Source of the DNA: Halorubrum laminariae
Lineage (GTDB): Archaea > Halobacteriota > Halobacteria > Halobacteriales > Haloferacaceae
DNA: 64,000 nucleotides
NCBI RefSeq assembly: GCF_024494655.1
Contig: NZ_JANHDL010000012.1
Coordinates: 30,295 to 94,294, forward strand
Reading direction: 5' to 3'
In this document: in pieces, positions 1 through 8,262 of the stretch
Layout of the letters: the number at the start of each line of letters is the position of its first letter
Position numbering within the stretch: the stretch's first letter is position 1
Translations under genes and position numbers: made by a program
Notes under the pieces: model-generated
Seen by the model: only the letters and a program-made list of their open reading frames with translations
Told to the model about the DNA's origin: nothing
The model's database searches: none

Positions 1-1753
1 CGACCGCCGCGATCACCGCGGTGAGAGCGGCGATGACGCCGAACCCGGGCGTCTCCTCGGCCGTGTCTGACCCGCCGGACTCGTCCGGGTCGCTCTCGCC
101 CGCGCCGTCACCGCTCTCCGAGTCGGGAGCGCTTCCGTCGGTGGCGTCGCCCCCGTCGAAGTCGCTCTCGCTTCCGGAGCCGTCGGTGGCGTCGCCGTCG
201 GCGTCACCCGTGGGGAGGTCGAGGCTGATTCCCGGTCGGAGTTCAAGTACGCTGGCAGGCTCCGGGGCGTGCGTGATCGTCACCGTTGTCCCGTCTCGCT
301 GGACTCCGTACGCGCCGGGGAAATTGCCGTCGTCGATCTCATACACCGTTCCGGCCTCGTACGGTTCGTCGCTTCGGGCGGTCAACATCCGACGATACGC
401 TCGCTGGAACTGTGCTGCGTCTCCTTCCGTCTGCCACTCGGTCACCCACACGTAGCCGTCGTGCGTCTCGGTGCCATCGTCGTTCCGGTAGGGGTACAGC
501 TCGTCGCCGGCCCATCCAGCAGTCACCTCGTGCGCGTAGTTGTAGTTGGCGCGGGTCCGGAGCTGCTCTTCTGTTTCGAGGTGAATCTGGAAGTTCTCTC
601 GGGGCGTTTTCGTCGGATCTAGTACCGCGTATCGGTACTCTCCCGGAGAGTTAACGGGATAGCTCTGGTACCAGAACATGATGAACATCGACCCCTCGCC
701 GGCGGTCTCCGCGCCGTCGACGCCCTGATGGGGATACGTCTCCCACCCGTTGATCGCCGTGTCCTCGAAGTCGACCTCGCGGGTCTCGTATCCCGGTTCC
801 TCATGAATGACCTCGGCGGTCGAGTTCGGTGGATTCGTCATCGTCTCGTTGACGGCCGGCCACCCCTCCGACTCCACGAGCGACTCGACGTAGAACGCTC
901 CCTCGGCGTACGGCTGGAGGATGGTCTGTAGAATGCCGAAGTTGTACTCGCTTGCGGACCCGCCGCCACCGCCGCCCGACGGGGCGTCGATACAGGTCCA
1001 GTTGTCGGCACAGCGCGCGGCGTACCGCTCTTCGATGTGGACCGCTTCGCCCTCGACGATGCCGTCGACCGCGAGGTCGGCGTCCTGCGTGGTCCCGACG
1101 TAGCGGGGGCGCGTGAGGTCGTGATACTGGTCTTGCATCCCGTGGACGAGCTCGTGTGCGAGTGTCGACGGGTCGATCTGTACGTCTTCGCCCTCGGGCA
1201 CGACGAGGACGATCCGGTCCGCCGAGGGAGAGTAGAAGCCGGAGACCGCACCGCCGAACACGGTGTCTATCTCCTCAGCGGCGGTCGCGTCCTCGCCGAC
1301 GACGAACAGCGCCTCCCACACTTGGTCGTTCCAGCGCTGGTACGCCTCGGCCGATCCGTTCTCGCCGTCGGCCCCGCCGCCTCCCGCTGACCCGTTCGTG
1401 AACTCCGAGCGCGTGACGGTCTGTACGGGTACGTCCGCGCGGAAGGGCCGCTCGCGGATGTGTTCGACTCGGGCCATCGTCAGATCGGTCAGCGCTTCGA
1501 GTTCCCCCTCTGAGAGCCCGTCGTCTTGATCGAAGGACAGTTCGTCTTCGTAGTGGGTCCCGTTCCAGCAGCCGACCAGTTCGGTGCTGTCCCCCGTGTC
1601 ACACGCCGCAGATGTCGCACTCGACGCGACCGCAGCGCCCTCCGGCGTCTCGGGCGCGACTCTCGGTGAATCAGCCGCACCGACGCCGCCGATACCGACC
1701 GTGAGGAGGGCGAGCGCGGCGAGGACGAACGAGAGGGTGTGAACCCATCGCAT
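1..1753 (-). CDS. PGF-CTERM surface protein with HExxH motif (Hvo_1808-like), 3' end cut by window
   Basis: Predicted exported surface protein, 584 residues visible. It begins with a hydrophobic signal peptide (about residues 5-27, ending near VGAAD). The central part carries HELVH at H200-E201-x-x-H204, the pattern of a zinc metalloprotease. The C-terminal part is a Ser/Asp/Gly-rich stalk followed by ETPGFG and a hydrophobic stretch running off the window. That is the archaeal PGF-CTERM sorting signal, cleaved by an archaeosortase and lipid-anchored in known cases. Overall it resembles the haloarchaeal Hvo_1808 family of surface proteins, from memory. The ATG at 1753 is supported by an upstream TATA-like element near 1777 on the minus strand, suggesting a leaderless transcript. 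Peptidase activity is inferred from the motif only. Confidence 0.8.
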   Translation of the reverse strand, partial: MRWVHTLSFVLAALALLTVGIGGVGAADSPRVAPETPEGAAVASSATSAACDTGDSTELVGCWNGTHYEDELSFDQDDGLSEGELEALTDLTMARVEHIRERPFRADVPVQTVTRSEFTNGSAGGGGADGENGSAEAYQRWNDQVWEALFVVGEDATAAEEIDTVFGGAVSGFYSPSADRIVLVVPEGEDVQIDPSTLAHELVHGMQDQYHDLTRPRYVGTTQDADLAVDGIVEGEAVHIEERYAARCADNWTCIDAPSGGGGGGSASEYNFGILQTILQPYAEGAFYVESLVESEGWPAVNETMTNPPNSTAEVIHEEPGYETREVDFEDTAINGWETYPHQGVDGAETAGEGSMFIMFWYQSYPVNSPGEYRYAVLDPTKTPRENFQIHLETEEQLRTRANYNYAHEVTAGWAGDELYPYRNDDGTETHDGYVWVTEWQTEGDAAQFQRAYRRMLTARSDEPYEAGTVYEIDDGNFPGAYGVQRDGTTVTITHAPEPASVLELRPGISLDLPTGDADGDATDGSGSESDFDGGDATDGSAPDSESGDGAGESDPDESGGSDTAEETPGFGVIAALTAVIAAV

Positions 1754-1828
1754 ATGGCCGATTACAGCCCACCGGATAAGTAGTTTGTCGGTCCGGTTTT
1801 TTTGTCCCGCGGAGCATAAGCCTCGCTC

Positions 1829-2404
1829 ATGCCGTACGACCCGGCCACGACTGCGGTGATCGTCGTCGACATGCAGAACGGCTTCTGTCACCCTGACGGG
1901 AGCCTCCACGCGGAGCCGAGTGAGGCGGCGATCGAGCCCGTCTCGTCGCTCGTCGAGCGCGCGAGAGACGCCGGCGCGAGCATCGTGTACACCCGCGACG
2001 TGCACCCGCCAGAACAGTTCGTCGACGCGCACTACTACGACGAGTTCGACCGGTGGGGCGAACACGTCGTCGAGGGTTCGTGGGACGCCGAACTCGTCAC
2101 CGATCTCGACGTGTGCGACGACGATCACGTCGTCGAGAAACACACGTACGACGCCTTCTACCAGACTGATCTTGAGGGATATCTCGACGCGCACGGCATC
2201 GACGACCTCCTGATCTGCGGGACGCTCGCGAACGTCTGTGTGCTCCACACCGCCGGCAGCGCCGGCCTCCGCGACTACCGCCCCGTCGTTGTCACGGACG
2301 CACTCGGGTACATCACCGAGGACCACCGCGACTACGCCGTCGACCACGCCGACTGGCTGTTCGGCGAGACGACGACGCGAGACAACGTGGCGCTCGACGA
2401 GTAA
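1829..2404 (+). CDS. Cysteine hydrolase of the isochorismatase/nicotinamidase family
   Basis: A 191-residue hydrolase of the isochorismatase-like fold. The expected triad is visible: D14 in VVDMQNGF, K104 in VVEKHTYDAF and C137 in GTLANVCV, with the cis-peptide-type turn GTLAN before the cysteine. Family members hydrolyse nicotinamide, isochorismate, N-carbamoyl compounds or related amides; the general look is closest to nicotinamidase but the substrate cannot be fixed from sequence. It diverges from the surface-protein gene across about 75 bp. A T-rich box near 1797-1804 lies about 28 nt before the ATG, consistent with leaderless transcription. A second, distinct member of this superfamily lies at 54165-54722. 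Confidence 0.9.
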   Translation: MPYDPATTAVIVVDMQNGFCHPDGSLHAEPSEAAIEPVSSLVERARDAGASIVYTRDVHPPEQFVDAHYYDEFDRWGEHVVEGSWDAELVTDLDVCDDDHVVEKHTYDAFYQTDLEGYLDAHGIDDLLICGTLANVCVLHTAGSAGLRDYRPVVVTDALGYITEDHRDYAVDHADWLFGETTTRDNVALDE

Positions 2405-2499
2405 GGCATCCCAACGGCGGTGAGTCACGCCCCTCGATCGATTATCACCTGCGCGAATCGGCGTGAAACCCTTTTGACCGCCGACGGGGACCCTCGGGC

Positions 2500-3072
2500 A
2501 TGGAACTCAGTCGACGCGGCGTGCTCGGCGGGGTCGGGTCGGCGTTCGCGATCGGCGCGATCGGTTTCGCCGGAGCCGCCACCGTCACCGACGACGGAAA
2601 CGGCGCGACCGACGGCGGGAGCGGACCGGATCTCGGACCCGGCAGCGACGGGGTGGAAACCGGCGGAACCGACAGAAACGATGAGGCCGGCTCCGTCCCC
2701 GCTGACGCGTCCGCGCCGTTCGAAGCCGCGCTGCTCGCCGACGGCGACGAAGCCGGAACCCTATTCGACGCGGCCGATCTCGCGCGTGTGCAGGGCGTGA
2801 TCTCGGAGGAGCGCGAGCACCTCGTGTACGTCGCTCTCTCCGACGCCGGTATCGGATCGGTGCAGGAGCGACTCGCCGACGCGGGTGCGACCGACGACCC
2901 GAACCGGTTCGTCGTCTCGATGACGCTCGACGGGGCCGAGGTGCGACGGGTTGAACTGGACGAGGCCCGCGTCGCGGCGCTCACGGACGACGAGTGGGGA
3001 GGTATCCTGACGCTCCCGTTCGGCCAAGAATCGGTGGCGACCGAGGTGTACGAATCGCTGGCAGGTGAGTGA
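2500..3072 (+). CDS. Hypothetical Tat-signal protein
   Basis: A 190-residue protein of unknown function. The N terminus has SRRGVLGG followed by a hydrophobic stretch to about residue 27, a likely twin-arginine signal. Next comes a Gly/Asp-rich disordered linker (about 28-65) and a compact acidic domain of about 120 residues. That domain (with VALSDAGIGS, MTLDGAEV and LPFGQESV) vaguely recalls the periplasmic-type segment of archaeal SecD, but this is only an impression. A CCTTTT box about 28 nt before the ATG suggests a leaderless start. The C terminus lies about 100 bp before the zinc-finger gene. Confidence 0.75.
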   Translation: MELSRRGVLGGVGSAFAIGAIGFAGAATVTDDGNGATDGGSGPDLGPGSDGVETGGTDRNDEAGSVPADASAPFEAALLADGDEAGTLFDAADLARVQGVISEEREHLVYVALSDAGIGSVQERLADAGATDDPNRFVVSMTLDGAEVRRVELDEARVAALTDDEWGGILTLPFGQESVATEVYESLAGE

Positions 3073-3169
3073 TCTGAGGGAGACTGATGAGCGCGGCCGC
3101 GTTCACACGGCCGATCGCCCGGGCCCGAAAACACGTGCGGTTATATCGCCGGCGACCACACCGAACTGC

Positions 3170-3298
3170 ATGGGTGACTCGGAGGCCACCGGTGGGCGGC
3201 CGTGTCCGATGTGCGAGACGCCGATGTATCACCGGCACTGTAAGTACGTCTGTCCGACACACGGCGTCATCTACGACTGCAGCGACACGTTCTACTAG
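3170..3298 (+). CDS. HVO_2523-like zinc-finger micro-protein
   Basis: A 42-residue protein with the pattern CPMCETPMYHRHCKYVCPTH: two cysteine pairs plus His residues make a compact zinc finger. It closely resembles the haloarchaeal HVO_2523-type small zinc-finger family, from memory. The start at 3170 is chosen because TTATAT at 3141-3146 sits about 26 nt upstream, the classic haloarchaeal leaderless spacing. A longer reading from 3065 would bury this promoter inside the coding region. Function unknown; small zinc-finger proteins in haloarchaea are thought to be regulatory or RNA/protein-binding. Confidence 0.85.
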   Translation: MGDSEATGGRPCPMCETPMYHRHCKYVCPTHGVIYDCSDTFY

Positions 3299-3331
3299 AT
3301 ACAGTCTCGAAAGGCTGCCTTGTGATCGATA

Positions 3332-3554
3332 GCGGGAGTGGGTGTTGCATGCGGTTGGCGTTGGAATTTATAAGCGGTCAAGCGGTGTTGCCGGCGACCG
3401 TTTATATATGGTTGCTGGCGCGGTGATCGGCTCTCGTGTCTTGGCTGCTTGTTTATGAGTGATGGATGGCGTGGTGGACGCGTTCAACGCCCCGACCGCC
3501 CGCACCGTGGTCTCACACCTCCCCAGCCTCGCTGTCGCCAGCGGCCGTCTGCAA
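3332..3554 (+). repeat. Dispersed repeat, copy A (173-bp core plus 50-bp upstream arm)
   Basis: The core at 3382-3554 matches 45714-45886 with equal length and only 3 mismatches in 173 bp. A less conserved arm (3332-3381) matches 45649-45696 at roughly 80 per cent, mostly transitions. It contains TTTATAA at 3367-3373 and TTTATATAT at 3401-3409, both shared with copy B. GTTGCYGGCG occurs at 3387-3396 and 3411-3420 around the second TATA box. Both copies lie between genes and in the same orientation. No inverted terminal repeats or transposase are evident. It is not a recognised IS; it could be a repeated small-RNA or leader gene, a MITE-like element, or a repeated 5' gene fragment. Confidence 0.85.
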
Positions 3555-3620
3555 TGCCTACTCCCACAATCGCTCGTTGCTATACTGATCGAAACCGAGT
3601 CTGAACCAATCACTCCTTGA
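3462..3620 (+). CDS. Possible small ORF inside dispersed repeat A
   Basis: A 52-codon reading frame starts at ATG 3462 within the repeat (first residues MDGVVDAFNAPTARTVV). Its first 31 codons have the strong G/C third-position bias typical of this genome. Those 31 codons are shared with copy B (start 45794), where one mismatch is silent (D6) and one changes Ala to Asp. After the conserved core the two copies read into unrelated sequence, so the C termini differ. It could be a genuine micro-protein, the 5' fragment of a duplicated gene, or a coincidence of composition. No family is recognised and expression is unproven. Confidence 0.3.
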   Translation: MDGVVDAFNAPTARTVVSHLPSLAVASGRLQCLLPQSLVAILIETESEPITP

Positions 3621-3739
3621 GGACTTCAACTGAGGCGGCAGCGTGGAGTCTCCTTCCTCAAGGAACGAGCAAAGCGAGTGAGTAGGGAGGGGAGGAGCGC
3701 GTTCGTGTCAGGTGAGCGAAGTAGGGTAGGGTAGTTGAC
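3615..3739 (+). mobile_element. Probable IS200/IS605 (tnpB-type) right-end scar
   Basis: This segment has the look of the 3' end of haloarchaeal IS1341-type tnpB elements. A reading with VESP followed by a lysine/glutamate tail appears around 3650-3690, and the short direct repeats GTAGGGTAGGGTAGTTGAC lie at 3721-3739. The reading frame seems to have lost a base (CCTTCCTC where CCTTTCCTC is expected). No complete tnpB is present upstream, so this is a degenerate remnant at most. Recognition is from memory of such ends, not from an alignment. Confidence 0.4.
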
Positions 3740-3882
3740 TTTGCATCCGCGTCGACGCTCGCCAACGGCGACGCATCCTGCGAAATCGACACCGGGCGAA
3801 CTGTTATGTTCGTGGAGTCCCAGCCATTTTGCATGATTGGCGACCCGCTATCGATCCGCCTTGCCGGCCCCCAGAGGGCAGC

Positions 3883-4848
3883 ATGGTAGAGAAGACACAG
3901 GTCGCCCGGAGCAAACGGATCCAACGTCGCACCGGCAAGACCTTCCACGTCGCGACGCGGGTGCTCCCGGAGCGGATCCGCCGCCCAACGTACGTGCTCT
4001 ACGGCTTCTTCCGGATCGCAGACGAGATCGTCGACTCCCCCGACACCGATCTGCCGGACGAGCAGCGATCGGAACTCGAACGGCTCCGTCGGACTGCACT
4101 CGGCTCGGAACCGGCTGATGACTCCGTGTTGGACGCGTTCGCGATGGTTTGTGACGAACGCGGCATCGACGACGCCGACATCCACGCGTTCGTCGACGCG
4201 ATGGCGAGCGACATCGACACCGACCGCTACGAGACGTACGACGAGTTGGAGACGTACATGAACGGGTCGGCCGCGGCGGTCGGCCGGATGATGACGGCGA
4301 TCATGGATCTGGACGCCGACACCGAGGCTCGGGCGCTTCCGCACGCGACGAAACTCGGCGAGGCGTTCCAGATGACGAACTTCATCCGCGACGTCCGCGA
4401 GGATGTCGTCGAGCGCGACCGGATCTACCTGCCGCTCGAGACGCTCGAAGCCCACGGCGTGAGCGAACAGCAGATCCTCGATTTGGAGTTTGACGACCGC
4501 GTCGCGGCCGCGATCCGATCGGAGCTCGCTCGTACCGAGCGGCTCTACGAGGAGGGCGTCGCGGGGATCAAGTACCTTCCCGAGGACTGCCAGTTCGCGG
4601 TGCTGCTCGCGTCTGTGCTGTACGCGGACCACCACCGGCTCATCAGAAATCTCGGGTACGATACGGTGTCGACGACGCCGGAGCTCTCGCTTGCCCGCAA
4701 GCTCTCACTCCTCGTTCGGACCCGCTGGAAGTGGCAGTGGACGCGCGACCCGGAGGCCGTCTTCTACGAGATGTGTCGCGGCTTCGACAGACACCACGAT
4801 CACCGCGAGCACGGACCGCACGGCCCGAGCGTCGCACACACCGACTGA
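3883..4848 (+). CDS. crtB: Phytoene/squalene synthase family (likely phytoene synthase)
   Basis: A 321-residue head-to-head prenyl synthase, expected to condense two geranylgeranyl diphosphates to phytoene, the first step to bacterioruberin carotenoids. Both Asp-rich motifs are visible: DEIVD near residue 50 and IRDVREDVVERDRIYLP after GEAFQMTNF. The MVEKTQVARSKRIQRRTGKTF start (ATG 3883) matches the usual haloarchaeal N terminus. An ATG at 3829 would add 18 atypical residues. It lies just downstream of the repeat/IS-scar region and is followed 10 bp later by a small membrane-protein gene. Confidence 0.9.
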   Translation: MVEKTQVARSKRIQRRTGKTFHVATRVLPERIRRPTYVLYGFFRIADEIVDSPDTDLPDEQRSELERLRRTALGSEPADDSVLDAFAMVCDERGIDDADIHAFVDAMASDIDTDRYETYDELETYMNGSAAAVGRMMTAIMDLDADTEARALPHATKLGEAFQMTNFIRDVREDVVERDRIYLPLETLEAHGVSEQQILDLEFDDRVAAAIRSELARTERLYEEGVAGIKYLPEDCQFAVLLASVLYADHHRLIRNLGYDTVSTTPELSLARKLSLLVRTRWKWQWTRDPEAVFYEMCRGFDRHHDHREHGPHGPSVAHTD

Positions 4849-4858
4849 GCGAGCCGCG

Positions 4859-5133
4859 ATGGACCGATCTCGATTCGTCTCGCTCGCGTTGCTCGCGTTC
4901 GGTCTCGGTTTCGCGGCGTTCATCCTCCGCGGCGTGACCCGAAGTATCGGGTCGTACGGCCTCGCCGTCGCGGTGTCCGCGCCGGTGTTGTTCGTCGCCG
5001 TCGCGCTGCTCGCGTGGCTCTCCGTCCGAGCGGCACTCGATGTGACCGGGGATCCGGCCGCTGGAGTGAGGCGTTCGCAGACGCCGTCACGACCACCGGA
5101 GAGAAATCCTTATCTGGCACTCCAAACGACTAA
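4859..5133 (+). pseudogene. Small two-TM membrane protein, apparent frameshift
   Basis: Starts at ATG 4859, 10 bp after crtB. The first about 60 residues form two transmembrane segments (LALLAFGLGFAAFIL; LAVAVSAPVLFVAVALLAWL). After LSVRAALD the annotated frame turns Arg/Pro-rich and runs on over the next gene's promoter. The -1/+2 frame from about 5041 instead reads a natural-looking acidic tail (EAFADAVTTTGEKS) with good third-position GC and stops at TAA 5131-5133, just before the next ATG at 5139. I infer a one-base indel near 5000-5045, either real or a sequencing error. Homologous two-TM proteins are common in haloarchaea; function unknown. Confidence 0.6.
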
Positions 5134-5138
5134 AATTC

Positions 5139-5369
5139 ATGACTGGCCGTTACGGCGATCTCGACTACTCGAAGACCACCAAACGGAGCGTCCTGTTGGG
5201 GATCGGTTTGTTCCTGATCGGCACGCTCGGCGAGTTGACCATCCACGCGACGGGAGCACAGGTTCCCGGGTGGGAGCAGACTCTTCTGCTCGATCTCGAG
5301 TACCTCGGAACCGCGATCACGCTCTTTTCACCGTTCGTTTTCGGTATCCTCCTCCCGCTCACCGAGTAG
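5139..5369 (+). CDS. Small two-TM membrane protein (DUF7860-like)
   Basis: A 76-residue protein: a short polar start (MTGRYGDLDYSKTTKRS), TM1 about residues 18-37, TM2 about 52-74 ending FVFGILLPLTE. This architecture and end are typical of a small conserved haloarchaeal family (I believe DUF7860). The start at 5139 has CTTATCT about 25-30 nt upstream. It follows the frameshifted membrane gene by 5 bp and precedes hisD in the same direction. Function unknown. Confidence 0.8.
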   Translation: MTGRYGDLDYSKTTKRSVLLGIGLFLIGTLGELTIHATGAQVPGWEQTLLLDLEYLGTAITLFSPFVFGILLPLTE

Positions 5370-5508
5370 GTCCGGCGTGACACGGAGGGACCGCCGGATC
5401 GATTTGTGCCAACGGGCCCCGGTCGGTGACTGCTGTGAGCGCGAACGATCCCCGTCGGTGCCGGTCCGAGTCGGAATCTCCTTTTGGCCGCGGCGCGGAG
5501 ATGAATGT

Positions 5509-6786
5509 ATGAACGTACGAACTGTCGCCGACCTCTCACCGGCCGAGCGCCGCGCCTTCTTCGAGCGCGACGCCGGTGTCGAGGCGGTGCGCGACGACGT
5601 GAGCGACATCGTCGCTCGGGTGCGCGAGGAGGGCGACGTAGCGCTGCGCGAGTTCTCCGAGGAGTTCGACGGCGTGGCCGTCGGCAACATCGACGTCACC
5701 GACGACGCCGAGCGCGCCCACGCAGAGCTCGACGACGCGAACGACCCCGTGCTCGACGCGGTCCGCGACGCCGCGGCCAACGTCCGCGCGTTCCACGAGC
5801 GACAGCGTCCCGAGGACTGGCGCGACGAGTTCGACGGCCGCGAGCTCGGCCGCCGGTTCCGCCCGATCGACCGCGCCGGGGTGTACGTCCCCGGCGGCGC
5901 GGCGGCGTATCCCTCCAGCGCGCTGATGGGCGTGATCCCCGCGACCGTGGCGGGCGTCGACCACGTCGCCGTCGCGACCCCGCCTGCGGACGAACTCAAC
6001 CCCGTCACCCTCGCCGCGATCGCCGAGGCCGGCGCGGACGCGGTGTACCAAGTCGGCGGCGCACAGGCGATCGCGGCGCTTGCGTACGGGACGGAGACGG
6101 TGACGAACACGCAGAAAGTCGTGGGTCCCGGTAACAAGTGGGTCACAGCCGCGAAGGCGGTCGTACAGGGCGACGTGGAGATCGATTTCCTCGCCGGCCC
6201 GAGCGAGGTGCTCGTGCTCGCCGACGTCACCGCGGACCCGGACCTCGTCGCGGCCGATCTCGTCGCGCAGGCCGAACACGACCCGAACGCCTCCGTGGTC
6301 GCGGTCACCGACGACGCCGACCTCGCTGACGCGGTTGCCGACGCGGTCGACGAGCAGGCCGCGGGCCGCGAGCGAGAGGAGACGATCCGCGCCGCACTCG
6401 ACAACGACGCCTCCGGCGTCCTCCGCGCGCGGTCGATGCCCGAGACCGTGCTGTTCGCCGAGGAGTACGCCGCAGAGCACCTCTCGATCGTGGCCGACGA
6501 CGACGAGGCACTGCTCTCGCGGATCTCGAACGCCGGCTCGGTATTCCTCGGGCCGTACTCGCCGGTCGCCGCGGGCGACTACGCGGCGGGGACGAACCAC
6601 GTGCTCCCGACGAACGGCGGCGCGAAGCGCTACGGCGGGCTCTCGGTCGACACGTTCCTGCGCTCGTCGACGGTCCAGCGGCTCGACCGCGACGCGCTCA
6701 CCGAGCTCTCGGACACGATCACGACGCTCGCGGAGGCGGAGGGGCTGGAGGCGCACGCCGAGAGCGTCCGGAAGCGGTTCGAGTAG
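5509..6786 (+). CDS. hisD: Histidinol dehydrogenase
   Basis: A 425-residue enzyme performing the last two steps of histidine synthesis (L-histidinol to L-histidine, two NAD+ reductions, zinc-dependent). Family hallmarks: GVYVPGG, GGAQAIAALAYGT, GPGNKWVTAAK, IDFLAGPSE, the zinc-site region AQAEHDPNA, and EYAAEHLSI with the catalytic Glu-His. Length matches the family (about 430). The start at 5509 is chosen because the box CCTTTTGG at 5480-5487 lies about 26 nt upstream; the longer in-frame start at 5377 would include that promoter. hisG lies 10 kb away at 16704, so the his genes are scattered. Confidence 0.97.
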   Translation: MNVRTVADLSPAERRAFFERDAGVEAVRDDVSDIVARVREEGDVALREFSEEFDGVAVGNIDVTDDAERAHAELDDANDPVLDAVRDAAANVRAFHERQRPEDWRDEFDGRELGRRFRPIDRAGVYVPGGAAAYPSSALMGVIPATVAGVDHVAVATPPADELNPVTLAAIAEAGADAVYQVGGAQAIAALAYGTETVTNTQKVVGPGNKWVTAAKAVVQGDVEIDFLAGPSEVLVLADVTADPDLVAADLVAQAEHDPNASVVAVTDDADLADAVADAVDEQAAGREREETIRAALDNDASGVLRARSMPETVLFAEEYAAEHLSIVADDDEALLSRISNAGSVFLGPYSPVAAGDYAAGTNHVLPTNGGAKRYGGLSVDTFLRSSTVQRLDRDALTELSDTITTLAEAEGLEAHAESVRKRFE

Positions 6787-7031
6787 CACATCTCGGTCTG
6801 GGTAGGTCTCCCTCGGCTCCGTCCGGCGTCGCTTCGGCTCCGGAGCGATATATAGCCGTTCGGCCCGCACTGGACCCGTCAGTACGTATCTGGGCTCGTC
6901 CGTACCGATCTAGACCCGTCCGGATGCAACGTGTCGGTCGGTAGCACTCCTCTACACTGACGAGCGGAACGAACGACGCTATACGGTTCATAGCAGACTT
7001 CTTACCCGCGAAATGGCGTGTTTCGGCCGTA

Positions 7032-8255
7032 ATGTCGGACGACCCTCGCGAACGGACGGGATCGAGTTCGAGACGACGATTCATCAGCCTCGGCGGCGCG
7101 GCCGCGGTCGCTGGACTGGCCGGCTGTTCCGGCGGGTCAGGCGACACCGGATCATCCGGCGAGACCGTTGGGACCAGCAGCTCCGACGGAAACGACGGAG
7201 CGAGTGGAAGCTCGGGTGAGTCGGGCGATCCGATGCTGGCAGAGTCGAGCGCGTTCGAGGCAGAGGAGCCGAACTGGGAGGAGAACAACTACCTCGCGTC
7301 GCCGCTCATCGAGGCGGGATACGAGCGTGGTAGTCGGACCGATCTGGAGCAGATGGGGAGTCGCGAGGTCGACGAGGTTCCCCACGGCGAGCCCGTTCGA
7401 GAGACACCCGACGACGAGACCGAGTGGCTCGAACCGGACACGCTCGTGTTCACGGAAAGCCCAAGCGAGGACGTACAGGGTCGCTACGAGGAGGACTTCC
7501 AAGCCGTCTTCGACCGCATCGAGGAGGAGACGGGCCTGCCGGTCGAGTACAACCGCGTCGACAGCTACGCCGCCTCCGTCGAGGCGATGCGATCGGAGCG
7601 AGCGCACATCGCGAACTTCGCGACGGGGGCGACGTGTTACGCGGTCAACCTCTGCGGGGCGGTCCCGTTCACGGCCGGCATCGCGCCCGGAGGCTCCTTC
7701 GGGTACCGCCTGTTCGCGACGACCCGGACCGATGCCGACGACATCCAGAGCGTCGATGACTTCGCGGACGACGATGTCCGTATCGGACACGCTGAGCCCT
7801 CCTCGAACTCCGGACACCAAGCACCGTCGGCGCTCTTCGATCAGTACTTCGACGTGACGGCCGGCGAAGACTACGAAGTCAACTTCTCGGGCGGTCACTC
7901 GCAGACCACCCGCGGGATCGCCGCCGGCGACTACGACGCCGGGCCGATCTGTTCGACCTGCTTCAAGGATACCGTCGAAGGGACGAGCGACCTGAGCTTC
8001 GACGATTTCAAAGTTGTCTGGGCGTCGAACCCGTTCCCGAACGGTCCCATCGCGTACCGGTACAACCTCCACCCAGATATCATCGAGGGGATCGAGGCGG
8101 CGTGGCTCGACAGTAATTTCGCTGGCACTGCCTACGCCGAGCGCACCGGCTACGAGGAGTACGTCCCTATCGAGTACCGTCGCCACTGGTACGACATCAT
8201 GGTCATCCAGCGGTACAACGGCGTCGAGTACACCGAGGGCTCGCTGAGCGAGTGA
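7032..8255 (+). CDS. phnD: Phosphonate-type ABC transporter substrate-binding lipoprotein
   Basis: A 407-residue binding protein of the PhnD/PBP2 family. The N terminus has [20 protein letters not shown]: a twin-arginine motif plus a lipobox cysteine, so Tat-exported and lipid-anchored. A Ser/Gly/Asp-rich linker follows, then the mature domain with conserved PhnD-like blocks ([50 protein letters not shown]). It is the first gene of a tight operon with phnC, two phnE and a HAD hydrolase. Phosphonate, phosphite or a phosphate ester are all possible ligands. Confidence 0.93.
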   Translation: MSDDPRERTGSSSRRRFISLGGAAAVAGLAGCSGGSGDTGSSGETVGTSSSDGNDGASGSSGESGDPMLAESSAFEAEEPNWEENNYLASPLIEAGYERGSRTDLEQMGSREVDEVPHGEPVRETPDDETEWLEPDTLVFTESPSEDVQGRYEEDFQAVFDRIEEETGLPVEYNRVDSYAASVEAMRSERAHIANFATGATCYAVNLCGAVPFTAGIAPGGSFGYRLFATTRTDADDIQSVDDFADDDVRIGHAEPSSNSGHQAPSALFDQYFDVTAGEDYEVNFSGGHSQTTRGIAAGDYDAGPICSTCFKDTVEGTSDLSFDDFKVVWASNPFPNGPIAYRYNLHPDIIEGIEAAWLDSNFAGTAYAERTGYEEYVPIEYRRHWYDIMVIQRYNGVEYTEGSLSE

Positions 8256-8262
8256 TCGATCG

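Noticed and set aside
3368..3613. Minus-strand ORF across repeat A (CRRPLATARLGRCETTVRAVG) and its partner in repeat B
   Set aside because: Shared only because the DNA is repeated; third-position GC is better in the plus-strand frame and no minus-strand promoter is seen.
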